From NCBI GenBank assembly GCA_004212135.1, contig RXIE01000030.1, positions 1 through 12,210 of the forward strand: a stretch of DNA of 12,210 bases, read 5' to 3'. A model generated the notes under the pieces. It ran no database searches. It was not told the DNA's origin and saw only the letters and a program-made list of their open reading frames with translations. Shown in pieces: positions 1 to 6,628 of the stretch. How positions within the stretch are numbered: the first letter of the stretch is position 1; every line of letters begins with the position of its first letter. A program made the translations under genes and the position numbers. This DNA comes from Candidatus Methanophagales archaeon ANME-1-THS (lineage in GTDB: Archaea; Halobacteriota; Syntropharchaeia; Alkanophagales; Methanospirareceae).

Positions 1-30
1 GCCCATCGTTCCCGTATAAGATATGCGATA

Positions 31-43
31 GATTTATATAAAA
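31..43. promoter_or_regulatory. TATA-like box
   Basis: The sequence GATTTATATAAAA is nearly symmetric, so its direction cannot be decided from the box alone. It lies downstream of the end of the minus-strand flippase gene. A minus-strand ATG occurs at 6-4, about 30 bases past the box, so it could be the promoter of a leftward gene outside the window. This is inferred from the motif and spacing only. Confidence 0.35.
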
Positions 44-86
44 CTTTTGGCTACAATGTAATGTACCCGCTTGATATTCCGTGTAT

Positions 87-1043
87 TTAATCCAAAGCGG
101 GCTTCGAAAATAAGCCGTTCAGTCCTATACTATCTACCAATATCATATTTAACCGTACTAATAAAGAGAAAGAGAGCCCGATGGTCATTCCATTTGGTAT
201 ACCAAGCAAGAGGAACAGTATCGCTGTTGCACCTTCCATAAGTCCTAATCCTGAAATAGTTAGTGGAACAAACCTGAGAATAGTAATTAAAGGATGGAGA
301 AGGAAATAGGCTAAAAAACTCAATTCTGTCACACCAAGAGCTAGACCTAGAAGTTGCCATTGAACAGCAAGAAGAATCCAACAGATGAGATATATGCCAA
401 GGATAATAAAAATACTGCCCTTTAAATGAAAACTATTCACCTTCATTTCGTCGAACTGATGCTTAAATTTCCGCAAGAGTGGGATCTTGGCAAGCACATT
501 AGATGAATATGATTCACTCGTCCATACTATCCACAGTATTGCAATACCCAGAGCAAAAAAAATACTTCCTCCAATACAGAAAGGTACCAAAACGTTCGCA
601 CGTATATCTGAGGATATTACCGTAATAAAGAATACCACACCAATAGTGCCTCCAACAACTTTCAGAATAAATTCTATTCCTTGCGGGGCAAGGATGGCAG
701 CCATACCCTTTGCAATACTGCAATTCGTGCGGTTCTTCAAAAAATAAGGGACGAGAAAAAAACCCGCACTTCCGGGCGTGACATCTGCGGTCAGCATACC
801 CGCGATGTGCGCGAAGAAGGAATGAGAAAACCGGATTTTATTTCCCATTTTTCTAAGCAGGAAGGATAGACGATATGCCATGAAAAAATGGTAGCATGAG
901 TAAGAAGCCGCAGCGAGCACGAATAGTAAAATATTCGCTTCTCTTATTGCTTTTAAAACTTCATGAACGTCTATTTCGTAAAAAAGAAGTGCAAGTATCG
1001 CTAGTCCTATAAGAACTTGGAAGACTCGTCTTTTTTTATTCAT
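87..1043 (-). CDS. UPF0104 / LPG-synthase-TM family integral membrane protein (flippase-like)
   Basis: A 318-residue polytopic membrane protein. It starts with a short basic N-terminus (MNKKRR) and has about seven to eight hydrophobic segments, for example near residues 9-22, 37-55, 133-150, 153-173, 210-230 and 240-260. Two patches match the lysylphosphatidylglycerol-synthase transmembrane family (PF03706, UPF0104): a TPGSAGFFLVPYFL stretch near residues 89-102 and a PLTISGLGLMEG stretch near 262-273. Members without a catalytic C-terminal domain, as here, are membrane proteins linked to lipid or glycolipid translocation; haloarchaeal relatives act in N-glycosylation. The length is normal for the stand-alone family. 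The ATG at 1043 directly precedes the basic N-terminus, but no strong Shine-Dalgarno sequence is seen. The next upstream feature is a divergent tRNA gene. The family is confident; the substrate is unknown. Confidence 0.85.
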   Translation of the reverse strand: MNKKRRVFQVLIGLAILALLFYEIDVHEVLKAIREANILLFVLAAASYSCYHFFMAYRLSFLLRKMGNKIRFSHSFFAHIAGMLTADVTPGSAGFFLVPYFLKNRTNCSIAKGMAAILAPQGIEFILKVVGGTIGVVFFITVISSDIRANVLVPFCIGGSIFFALGIAILWIVWTSESYSSNVLAKIPLLRKFKHQFDEMKVNSFHLKGSIFIILGIYLICWILLAVQWQLLGLALGVTELSFLAYFLLHPLITILRFVPLTISGLGLMEGATAILFLLLGIPNGMTIGLSFSLLVRLNMILVDSIGLNGLFSKPALD

Positions 1044-1129
1044 GAATCTTTCTTTAGAATAGAAAGCTTAATGGGAGAAATAATTTTTTCTTTTAGTACA
1101 GGTTTTCTTTTGTAAAAAGAAAAAGTGTT

Positions 1130-1212
1130 GCGGAGGTTGCCGAGAGGACAAAGGCGTGAGGTTCAGGTCCTCATCCTGAAGGGGTTCGGGAGTTCGACTC
1201 TCCCCCTCCGCA
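1130..1212 (+). tRNA. tRNA-Leu (anticodon CAG)
   Basis: A complete class II cloverleaf of 83 bases. The acceptor stem GCGGAGG (1130-1136) pairs with CCTCCGC (1205-1211), with discriminator A at 1212. The D stem is GCC/GGC (1139-1141 with 1153-1155). The anticodon stem TGAGG/CCTCA (1157-1161 with 1169-1173) encloses the loop TTCAGGT, giving anticodon CAG at 1164-1166. A long variable arm (1174-1187) is typical of tRNA-Leu. The T stem GGGAG/CTCCC (1188-1192 with 1200-1204) encloses TTCGACT. No 3' CCA is encoded and there is no intron. It would read the CUG leucine codon. Confidence 0.95.
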
Positions 1213-1247
1213 TGGTTAATTCCACGCGAAGAGAAGAGACCAGAGAC

Positions 1248-1568
1248 TCAGCTCGTTTTGAGGCTCATCGCGGCTCGCACATAGTTCTCTGCGCATGCTC
1301 GGCAAAGGAATGATTTGTAAATGCCGGAACTCACCTTCTGAAACTCAACCTTCTTTTGGTTGCACAGATCGCATCCTTTGCGAACCACCGCTTTCTTCGC
1401 CGCTTCGTTCAATTCGGTAATGACCGCATACTTCCATTCAAAAGGGAATGCCAGCGGAGACTCCAGATGCGGTTCCTGTAATTCCGCCTTCGGTGAGATA
1501 GCATCACCGCTCCCCTTGGAGGAGGTGTGTTCGCAGGTATCAAGTGTTACCTGTTTTGTTCCTGCCAT
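1248..1568 (-). CDS. Small protein with C-terminal Cys4 zinc-ribbon-like motif
   Basis: A hypothetical protein of 106 residues. The N-terminal 40 residues are polar and low in complexity, probably disordered. The C-terminal half carries two cysteine pairs, CDLC (Cys66, Cys69) and CRAC (Cys89, Cys92), spaced 19 residues apart, the pattern of a small zinc ribbon or treble-clef knuckle. The segment around residues 44-64 looks helical and basic. The start is supported by AGAAGGTGA just upstream of the ATG at 1568 and by a TATA box near 1594-1602. It is followed by the divergent tRNA-Leu gene, so it is probably monocistronic. I recognise no named family. A zinc-binding nucleic-acid or protein-interaction role is inference from the cysteines. 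Confidence 0.7.
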   Translation of the reverse strand: MAGTKQVTLDTCEHTSSKGSGDAISPKAELQEPHLESPLAFPFEWKYAVITELNEAAKKAVVRKGCDLCNQKKVEFQKVSSGIYKSFLCRACAENYVRAAMSLKTS

Positions 1569-1593
1569 TATTCACCTTCTAAAGAAGAAAGGG

Positions 1594-1602
1594 TTATATA
1601 AA
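1594..1602 (-). promoter_or_regulatory. TATA box for the Cys4 protein gene
   Basis: On the minus strand this reads TTTATATAA, preceded by A-rich bases, with its centre about 30 bases upstream of the ATG at 1568. That spacing would put the transcript start within a few bases of the Shine-Dalgarno-like GGTGA (1572-1576), so the leader is very short. Identified by motif and spacing only. Confidence 0.6.
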
Positions 1603-1605
1603 ATT

Positions 1606-1879
1606 TTCGATCACTGGAAGACCAGTTTCCGCACCAGCAACATCCCACCCACACAAAGACCGGTAAAGGTGGAAGGAACGCCGATTCACCTGGTGAACCA
1701 CGGAAGAACAATCCAGCCTTCAATGACACACCATACCTTCACGATTGATGCAAACCCAACTTTGAGCACATCATACCTCAATCTATCCGACATTCGAGCT
1801 ACAGCCCCGAATGGTACAGGGAAGAAAGGATATAGCAAACGGTATCATTTATGCACCGGGAATCTCGAAACCACCAGCT
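1606..1879 (-). pseudogene. Gap with a possible decayed membrane-protein reading frame
   Basis: There is no intact gene in this 274-base gap. On the minus strand one frame reads from near 1833 as a protein-like sequence beginning PVPFGAVARMSDRLRYDV, with hydrophobic stretches (GWIVLPWF, TGLCVGGMLLV). It is interrupted once by TGA near 1685-1690 and ends in a second TGA near 1612. Restoring Trp at the first TGA would give one continuous C-terminal fragment of about 70 residues. There is no start codon with a ribosome site. It could be the tail of a decayed transporter, or chance; the opposite strand is also open here. I do not recognise the family. Confidence 0.25.
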
Positions 1880-2593
1880 TCAGCGGATAAAATCCTGCGT
1901 TTCATAATACCCCGCCTCATTCAAAATCCTTACGACATCCTCATTTCCAAGGTCATACCAGTTGTGATAGGCGTCCGCAACGGCGAATGTCCTCCCCCCG
2001 CGAATATTCAGGCAGAAGATTCTGTCAACTTCAGTACTAATCAAATCGATAGCACTCGTCGAGGCAGTTGGAACAGAAACGATAATCTCCTTTGGACCCT
2101 GTTTCTTCAGCGAGGACGCTGCTACCAGCATTGTAAATCCGGATGCTAACCCATCATCCACCACGATTACCGTTTTACCACTGATATCAGGAAACGGCTT
2201 AGCCCTCCGGAACATCGTTAATCTCTTCTCAATCTCCTTTTTTTCCTCCTCAATGCAGCGTTCAACCTCTTCTCCCCGCAGTCCGAGATGATTTAAGAGC
2301 AGCTCGTTAAAAAAGAGCGTGCCATCCCACGAGAGCGCACCAAAACCCGCTTCTCTGTTCCAGGGTATATGAATTTTTCGGATCACCAGAATATCAACGG
2401 GGAGGTGTAACCGCTTCGCGAGTACCACTGCTACTGGAACTCCACCGGCAGGTATAGCGAATAGAAACGCATCCTTTCCCTCATACTCCTTCATGCGTTC
2501 CGCCAGTAGAATACCTGCATGCGTACGATCTTCAAATACAAACCTTTTATTCCTTAATCGTGGATCTTCAAGTAGTTCAGGATCAGATGTCAT
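1880..2593 (-). CDS. Phosphoribosyltransferase family protein
   Basis: A 237-residue protein of the type I phosphoribosyltransferase fold. The PRPP-binding loop is VIVVDDGLASGFTM at residues 142-155, with acidic residues Asp146 and Asp147. The N-terminal half holds the usual patches of this subgroup: FEDRTHAG (20-27), AIPAGGVPVA (46-55), DILVIRKI (67-74) and EAGFGA (81-86). These resemble the stand-alone or hydrolase-fused PRTases of bacteria and archaea whose substrate is not well established; it is not a recognisable HPRT, APRT or OPRT. The ATG at 2593 follows GGGGGATA, a good ribosome site that overlaps the end of the upstream peroxiredoxin gene, so the two are probably co-transcribed and translationally coupled. 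Family confident, substrate unknown. Confidence 0.85.
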   Translation of the reverse strand: MTSDPELLEDPRLRNKRFVFEDRTHAGILLAERMKEYEGKDAFLFAIPAGGVPVAVVLAKRLHLPVDILVIRKIHIPWNREAGFGALSWDGTLFFNELLLNHLGLRGEEVERCIEEEKKEIEKRLTMFRRAKPFPDISGKTVIVVDDGLASGFTMLVAASSLKKQGPKEIIVSVPTASTSAIDLISTEVDRIFCLNIRGGRTFAVADAYHNWYDLGNEDVVRILNEAGYYETQDFIR

Positions 2594-2600
2594 TATCCCC

Positions 2601-3086
2601 CTATCCGTGTAGTTCTATCAGTCTGCGCTTTACATCCTCGGCATGCCCTTTGACCTGCACCTTCGGCCACAGGTGTGCAATGCTCCCTTCGGGGTCTATC
2701 AAAACCGTGCTCCTCACCACGCCCCAGAACTCTTTGCCATATAACTTCTTCCGCTGCCACGCACCATATCGTTCGAGAACCTCGTGTTCCGCATCGCTCA
2801 ATAAGGTTACCCTGAGCTTCTGCTTCTGAACAAACTTCTGATGGCTCTGCACCGAATCCGCACTCACGCCAAGAACGACGGCGTTCAACTTGGTAAACTC
2901 ATCGAGGGCATTCGTGAACTCCACCGCCTCACGAGTGCAGCCCGAGGTATTGTCCCGGGGATAGAAGTAAAGAACGACCCATTTGCCTTTAAAGTCACTC
3001 AAGCAGATCTCCTTATTGTCCGTATCGGGTAAGCAGAAACTCGGTGCCCGATCTCCCACAGTCAACTTTCCGCTTTGTGCATGCAT
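2601..3086 (-). CDS. bcp: Peroxiredoxin, Bcp/PrxQ type (probable 1-Cys form)
   Basis: A 161-residue thioredoxin-fold peroxidase that would reduce hydroperoxides in the cytoplasm. The peroxidatic motif PRDNTSGC places Pro43, Thr47 and the catalytic Cys50, and Arg125 lies in the conserved VVRST stretch. Typical Bcp enzymes have a resolving Cys five residues after the peroxidatic one; here that position is Val55. Cys18 and Cys28 are the only other cysteines. The start at 3086 is preferred over an upstream in-frame ATG at 3182 because it has GGGAGTGA eight bases before it, lies 41 bases after a TATA box, and gives the normal family length; the 32 extra residues do not look like Bcp. The ORF ends in TAG at 2603-2601, with an in-frame TGA five codons later. 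It leads a two-gene unit with the phosphoribosyltransferase. Confidence 0.9.
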   Translation of the reverse strand: MHAQSGKLTVGDRAPSFCLPDTDNKEICLSDFKGKWVVLYFYPRDNTSGCTREAVEFTNALDEFTKLNAVVLGVSADSVQSHQKFVQKQKLRVTLLSDAEHEVLERYGAWQRKKLYGKEFWGVVRSTVLIDPEGSIAHLWPKVQVKGHAEDVKRRLIELHG

Positions 3087-3126
3087 ATGAACACTCACTC
3101 CCTGACGGGTTTTATAATTCTTACTT

Positions 3127-3134
3127 GTATATAA
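3127..3134 (-). promoter_or_regulatory. TATA box for the bcp operon
   Basis: Minus-strand TTATATAC, 41-48 bases upstream of the preferred bcp ATG at 3086. Transcription would start near 3105, leaving a short leader that contains the GGGAGTGA ribosome site. It lies inside the reading frame of the longer upstream start, which argues against that start. Confidence 0.6.
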
Positions 3135-3268
3135 GAGATTGATCAAAGTTCTCTTAATAAGCGTTCTATCCGCTGACGACACGTGAATGGACGTGACCCT
3201 GAGAGTTCCATACCCTTATTTACGAACGTCTAAAGAGAAGACTAAGGGAGAACGATGCGTTACGAAGA

Positions 3269-4108
3269 ATGGAATTGAAAGCTCTTGTTGTAGATCTGGA
3301 CGGCTCGGTCTATCATGGAGATCAGCTTATTGAGAAGGCGGATGAAGCTCTGAACCTGCTTCAGAAGAGCTATAAGATACTTTACCTCACCAATAACTCC
3401 ACAGGCACCAGAGCGGATTTCGCACGAAAATTAGAGCACCTGGGCATCCCCTGTCAGAAAGACCAGATTATTTCCTCCGGTTATGCCGCCGCACGATACC
3501 TCAAAGAACAGTATGAGGGAAGCAGCGTGTATCTGATTGGTGAACACGGGCTGAAACAGGAACTGCTTGAAGAGGGATTACACCTATGCGCTACTGGTCC
3601 GTGCGATATTGTCCTCATAGGGCTGGATAACGATTTCAATTATGAAAAAATGAATATTGCATTAAGCCACCTTTTAAAGGGCGCTATCCTCATTGCAACG
3701 AATACCGATCCCGTTTTGATCACGAAAGGGGCGATTGTACCGGGTGCCGGTGCATTAGTCGCTTCGATTGAAGCAGCAAGCGGTAAAAAAGCCATGGTGA
3801 CCGGAAAACCCAGTGCATTTATTACTGATCTTATCGTAACCACCTTGCGGGTAAAGCCGCACGAGATCCTCATCATCGGTGATAATCTCCAGACCGATAT
3901 TCTCATGGGGATTAAAAGCGGAATGCGAACTGCCCTTGTGCTGACGGGTGTATCAAAACTGAGCGATATCGAACACTTCCAAATTCGGCCTGATTATATC
4001 TTTAAATCCATTGCCGAAGTTCCACTCAGGTTAGCAGAGGGAAGGGACAATCAGTCTTCCTCTCCATTATCCGACGAAAAAGGGAGAGAGAGTAGCGTTG
4101 AAAAGTAA
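3269..4108 (+). CDS. HAD-superfamily phosphatase, NagD-like (class IIA)
   Basis: A 279-residue HAD hydrolase. Motif I is DLDGSVYHG (nucleophile Asp9, acid/base Asp11, with Ser instead of the usual Thr after Gly). Motif II is TNNS (41-44), motif III is Lys180 in GKPS, and motif IV is IGDNLQTD (Asp205, Asp210). The C2-type cap between motifs II and III, with ATNTDP near 143-148, is the pattern of the NagD / 4-nitrophenylphosphatase / phosphoglycolate-phosphatase group. It should dephosphorylate a small sugar phosphate or nucleotide; the substrate cannot be read from sequence. The last 25 residues are polar and probably a flexible tail. The ATG at 3269 has only a weak ribosome site. A stronger GGGAG sits before an out-of-frame ATG at 3255 whose eight-codon ORF (stop included) overlaps this start. 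It is transcribed away from bcp. Confidence 0.9.
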   Translation: MELKALVVDLDGSVYHGDQLIEKADEALNLLQKSYKILYLTNNSTGTRADFARKLEHLGIPCQKDQIISSGYAAARYLKEQYEGSSVYLIGEHGLKQELLEEGLHLCATGPCDIVLIGLDNDFNYEKMNIALSHLLKGAILIATNTDPVLITKGAIVPGAGALVASIEAASGKKAMVTGKPSAFITDLIVTTLRVKPHEILIIGDNLQTDILMGIKSGMRTALVLTGVSKLSDIEHFQIRPDYIFKSIAEVPLRLAEGRDNQSSSPLSDEKGRESSVEK

Positions 4109-4123
4109 GAAGAGAGGGTGATC

Positions 4124-4213
4124 ATGGTTCACCTGTACCTTGCGCCCTTTGCCAAAACTGCGTCTATCCGGTGTGAGAAAAACAAAATTCTTTTACCCCG
4201 CGAAATAAGATAA
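4124..4213 (+). CDS. Candidate 29-residue small protein
   Basis: An ORF of 29 codons starting MVHLYLAPFAK and ending in TAA at 4211-4213. It begins 15 bases after the HAD stop and has a good ribosome site (GAGGGTGAT, ending five bases before the ATG). The product would be small and basic with one cysteine. There is no known family. It could instead be a decayed fragment or chance; the ribosome site and its place between two same-strand genes are the only support. Confidence 0.35.
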   Translation: MVHLYLAPFAKTASIRCEKNKILLPREIR

Positions 4214-4227
4214 AAGTGGTGAGAAGT

Positions 4228-4398
4228 ATGGCGGAAAAACCAACGATACGACTGAGGTATAAATTGAGTAATTGGGAAATCGAGGTTGAGGGCGATGTGG
4301 ATTTGATCAAGGAGGTGGTTTCAGAGATCAAAAAGAAAGAACTACCTCCCTATGGCGGTATGGATGTGAACCGTGTGGCACCCGGACTCTATACCTGA
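4228..4398 (+). CDS. Small conserved-looking hypothetical protein (56 aa)
   Basis: A 56-residue protein beginning MAEKPTIRLRYKLSNWEIEV. The first half alternates hydrophobic and charged residues like paired beta strands. It is followed by GDVDLIKEVVSEIKKKELP, an amphipathic helix, and a short Gly/Pro-containing tail. A strand-strand-helix fragment with an EIEVEGD-type centre recurs in archaeal proteins, but I cannot name this family. The ATG at 4228 is preferred to the in-frame GTG at 4216 because GGTGAG (4218-4223) serves it as a ribosome site. It lies in the same direction as the HAD gene and SfsA and may share their transcript. Confidence 0.6.
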   Translation: MAEKPTIRLRYKLSNWEIEVEGDVDLIKEVVSEIKKKELPPYGGMDVNRVAPGLYT

Positions 4399-4508
4399 CT
4401 CAGAGAGAGGGAACCCTGGACGCACGAAGTCCCTATGTTCCATGCACCACACCAACGCCTGAGAGCTACAGCTTCACCAAAAAATTCGCCACTTGTACGC
4501 ACACGTCC

Positions 4509-5234
4509 ATGAAGGAAGAAATCACGGGGATTAAAGTCTGCAGGATCGACAAGCCACAGCACTGCAGAATAATCGAGCGCCTCAATACGTTCGTCGTAAA
4601 AGTAGAGATCAATGGCAGGTATTACCGTGCGTACCTGAACAACACTGGAAAACTCTCTGAATTTCTGATCCATGGTAGAAAAGCGTTCTGTTTCAAATTG
4701 CCCAATCGAGGTAAGACGGATTTCAGGCTGTTTGCGATAGAAGAGCGTGAGTTAGGAGCGCTTATTGATACCCACCTGCAAATGGCTGTCTTCGAAAAGG
4801 CCGTGGACCGAACCCTTATTCCGTGGCTTACGGGATTCCAGATCCTCAAGCGAAACGTGACGTTGGGTGCATCGCGGATCGATTATCTCCTGAACTGCCA
4901 TGGAGAAGCGGTTTATCTCGAAGTAAAAAGCGCGGTTCTGAGAGAGCGTGAATATGCCCTGTATCCCGATTGTCCCTCTGCGAGGGGGAGGAAGCACCTA
5001 AAAGAGCTCACAAGGCATGTGAACCAGGGCGGGGAAGCGATCGTACTGTTTATCGCCGCATTGCCGGAGGTCAAGGCGTTCAAACCAAATAAACATGCGG
5101 ATTCAAAGCTCTATGAGGATCTTATAACTGCTTACGAAGCAGGAGTCGAGTTCAGAGCTATCAGCTTCTTCTATAATCCCAAAGACGCCTCGGTCTATCT
5201 CTATAATTCTGATCTTGAGGTGAACCTTACTTGA
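4509..5234 (+). CDS. sfsA: SfsA family protein (sugar fermentation stimulation protein homolog)
   Basis: A 241-residue SfsA homolog of near-normal length. The N-terminal part is an OB-like beta domain with RLNTFVVKVEINGRYYRAYL and the hallmark NTG at 45-47. The C-terminal part has a PD-(D/E)xK nuclease-like core: RIDYLL (Asp125), LEVKSA (Glu138, Lys140), then ALYPDCPSARGRKHL (150-164), which matches the FPDA..RG.KHL signature of the family. SfsA was named from an E. coli maltose-gene phenotype; nucleic-acid binding and a nuclease fold are known for the family, but the physiological role in archaea is not. The ATG at 4509 gives the expected N-terminus but lacks a Shine-Dalgarno sequence. It follows the 56-residue gene after about 110 bases. 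Confidence 0.9.
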   Translation: MKEEITGIKVCRIDKPQHCRIIERLNTFVVKVEINGRYYRAYLNNTGKLSEFLIHGRKAFCFKLPNRGKTDFRLFAIEERELGALIDTHLQMAVFEKAVDRTLIPWLTGFQILKRNVTLGASRIDYLLNCHGEAVYLEVKSAVLREREYALYPDCPSARGRKHLKELTRHVNQGGEAIVLFIAALPEVKAFKPNKHADSKLYEDLITAYEAGVEFRAISFFYNPKDASVYLYNSDLEVNLT

Positions 5235-5287
5235 CGTATCACAATCCGTGAACGTTACCGAAGAGGCACTGAAGCATTTCGGAAAAG

Positions 5288-5295
5288 ATATAAAT
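5288..5295 (+). promoter_or_regulatory. TATA box for a probably leaderless nucleotidyltransferase transcript
   Basis: ATATAAAT, preceded by the purine-rich GGAAAAG that could serve as a BRE. Its centre is about 27 bases before the ATG at 5319, so transcription would start at or next to the start codon. No ribosome site lies between, which fits a leaderless mRNA. Confidence 0.6.
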
Positions 5296-5318
5296 CATGG
5301 TTTGCGTTTTAGTAGACT

Positions 5319-6602
5319 ATGGATATACGGCGGCTAAGATGTTTTATTCCGGTCGGTGGCGAGGCGAAAAGGTTAAAGCCACTCACGTATGATATAGCAA
5401 AGCCCTGCGTGAGGTTCCTGAATAGGCCGCTTATCGAGTTCGCGATGGCGACACTCGCTGAACAGGGTGTTCGAAACTTCATCTTTGGTGAGCGCGGGTA
5501 TACGAATTATACCAACCTCTTCGATCAGTATGGCGAAGGAATTGGGTTCTCCGCGAAATACCGGATCGAACCGCGATAGCACATCAAACATCAGCCCAAT
5601 ATGGATGATCTGGGAAGTGCGGATTCCTTGAGGCTCAATCTTGATTATTACGATGTTCGTGACCCGGTTCTCGTGATACAGGGTGATAACCTCTTTACCA
5701 TCGATCTCAACGACTTTATCAAAACCCATGAAACCAAGGGAGCAGTTCTCACCATCGCCCTATCAGTGGTCGACAATGTAGAGGAATATGGCATTGCCGA
5801 GCTGGATACCGATATGAGGATTAAGCGATTTGTTGAAAAGCCCTCAGCCGCTGAAGCACCGAGTAAGCTTGCCAATGCGGGCATCTATCTCCTCTCACCA
5901 GAGATCAGGAGGATAGTTAACGATGAGGAGCTCAAAAAGATCGTGGACGAACGGCGTAGGTTCGATTTCGGGTTTGATTTCATCCCGTACCTGGTGGATA
6001 AAGGATTCCCCGTCTACGGGTATACGCTCAACGTCTGGTATGATCTTGGCACCCCCGAGCGATATCTGAAGAGCATGCATGAGGTCCTCCATGGCGCGAT
6101 GAATATCCGGATCCTCGAGGAAAGAATTGCGCCCGGCCGAAATATCTGGGTTCAGGGTTACAGTGAGGAATCCTTCAAGCGGAGAGAAGAGATAATCAGG
6201 AAATATAACGAGCGTAAGTTGTTCATCGATGGTGCTGCTCTTATTGGCAGGCACACGAGGATCGGCGAGCATTCTCGAATTTCTGATTCAAACATCGATA
6301 ATTTTTGCATACTCGGTGAGCATGTTACCGTAGAACGGTCGGCGATTATGGATGCAGTACGAATCGGAGACCATGCACAGATAACCGACAGCATTATAGG
6401 TCGGAAAGTGGTGGTCGAATCTACCCACGAAAACCCTACGGTTATCAAGTCAACGTCAGTGATTGGCAATGCAGTCCAACTTGAGAAGGGGTGCAGGCTC
6501 GTACGGACCAGAATCAATCCCGGATTGAAGATCCCACCGGGCATGAGCTACACCGATCAATTTCTGCAAACCTACGAAGATATCGTTGAACGCGCAACCT
6601 AA
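5319..6602 (+). CDS. Sugar-phosphate nucleotidyltransferase with beta-helix domain, containing an in-frame TAG
   Basis: One reading frame of 427 codons split only by TAG at 5577-5579 (codon 87). Before it are the NTP-transferase signature PVGGEAKRLKPLTYDIAKPC (11-30) and GEGIGFSAKYRIEPR. Directly after it, in the same frame, come HIKHQPNMDDLGSADSLR and the metal-binding QGDN (Asp123). Later come KPSAAEAPSKLANAGIYLLSP, the NVWYDLGTPERYL stretch, and a C-terminal hexapeptide-repeat left-handed beta helix (about residues 300-380). The family makes NDP-sugars, such as dTDP-glucose, GDP-mannose or UDP-GlcNAc, from a sugar 1-phosphate for surface polysaccharide or glycolipid. The exact sugar is unclear. 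A standard annotation would give two pieces, 5319-5579 and 5601-6602. Either the TAG is read as an amino acid, or the gene is freshly broken, or the base is miscalled. No other damage is seen. Confidence 0.85.
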
Positions 6603-6628
6603 CCGATCGGCATCACCGAACGCTCTCT

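Noticed and set aside
1360..1890. A 176-codon plus-strand ORF across the Cys4 gene and the following gap
   Set aside because: It lies antisense to the Cys4 gene, which has a promoter, ribosome site and CxxC motifs. Its product looks like a reverse-frame shadow without a recognisable domain or ribosome site.
3087..3182. 32-residue N-terminal extension of the peroxiredoxin
   Set aside because: The extension contains the TATA box, has no family similarity, and the internal ATG at 3086 has a good ribosome site and gives the usual length.
5249..5336. GTG-started ORF of about 29 codons overlapping the nucleotidyltransferase start
   Set aside because: It spans the TATA box of the downstream gene and has no ribosome site. 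The slight resemblance of its first residues to iron-sulfur assembly proteins is too short to trust.
5577..5600. A frameshift as the cause of the split nucleotidyltransferase
   Set aside because: The two parts are in the same frame (282 bases between the starts, divisible by three). Only the TAG separates them.
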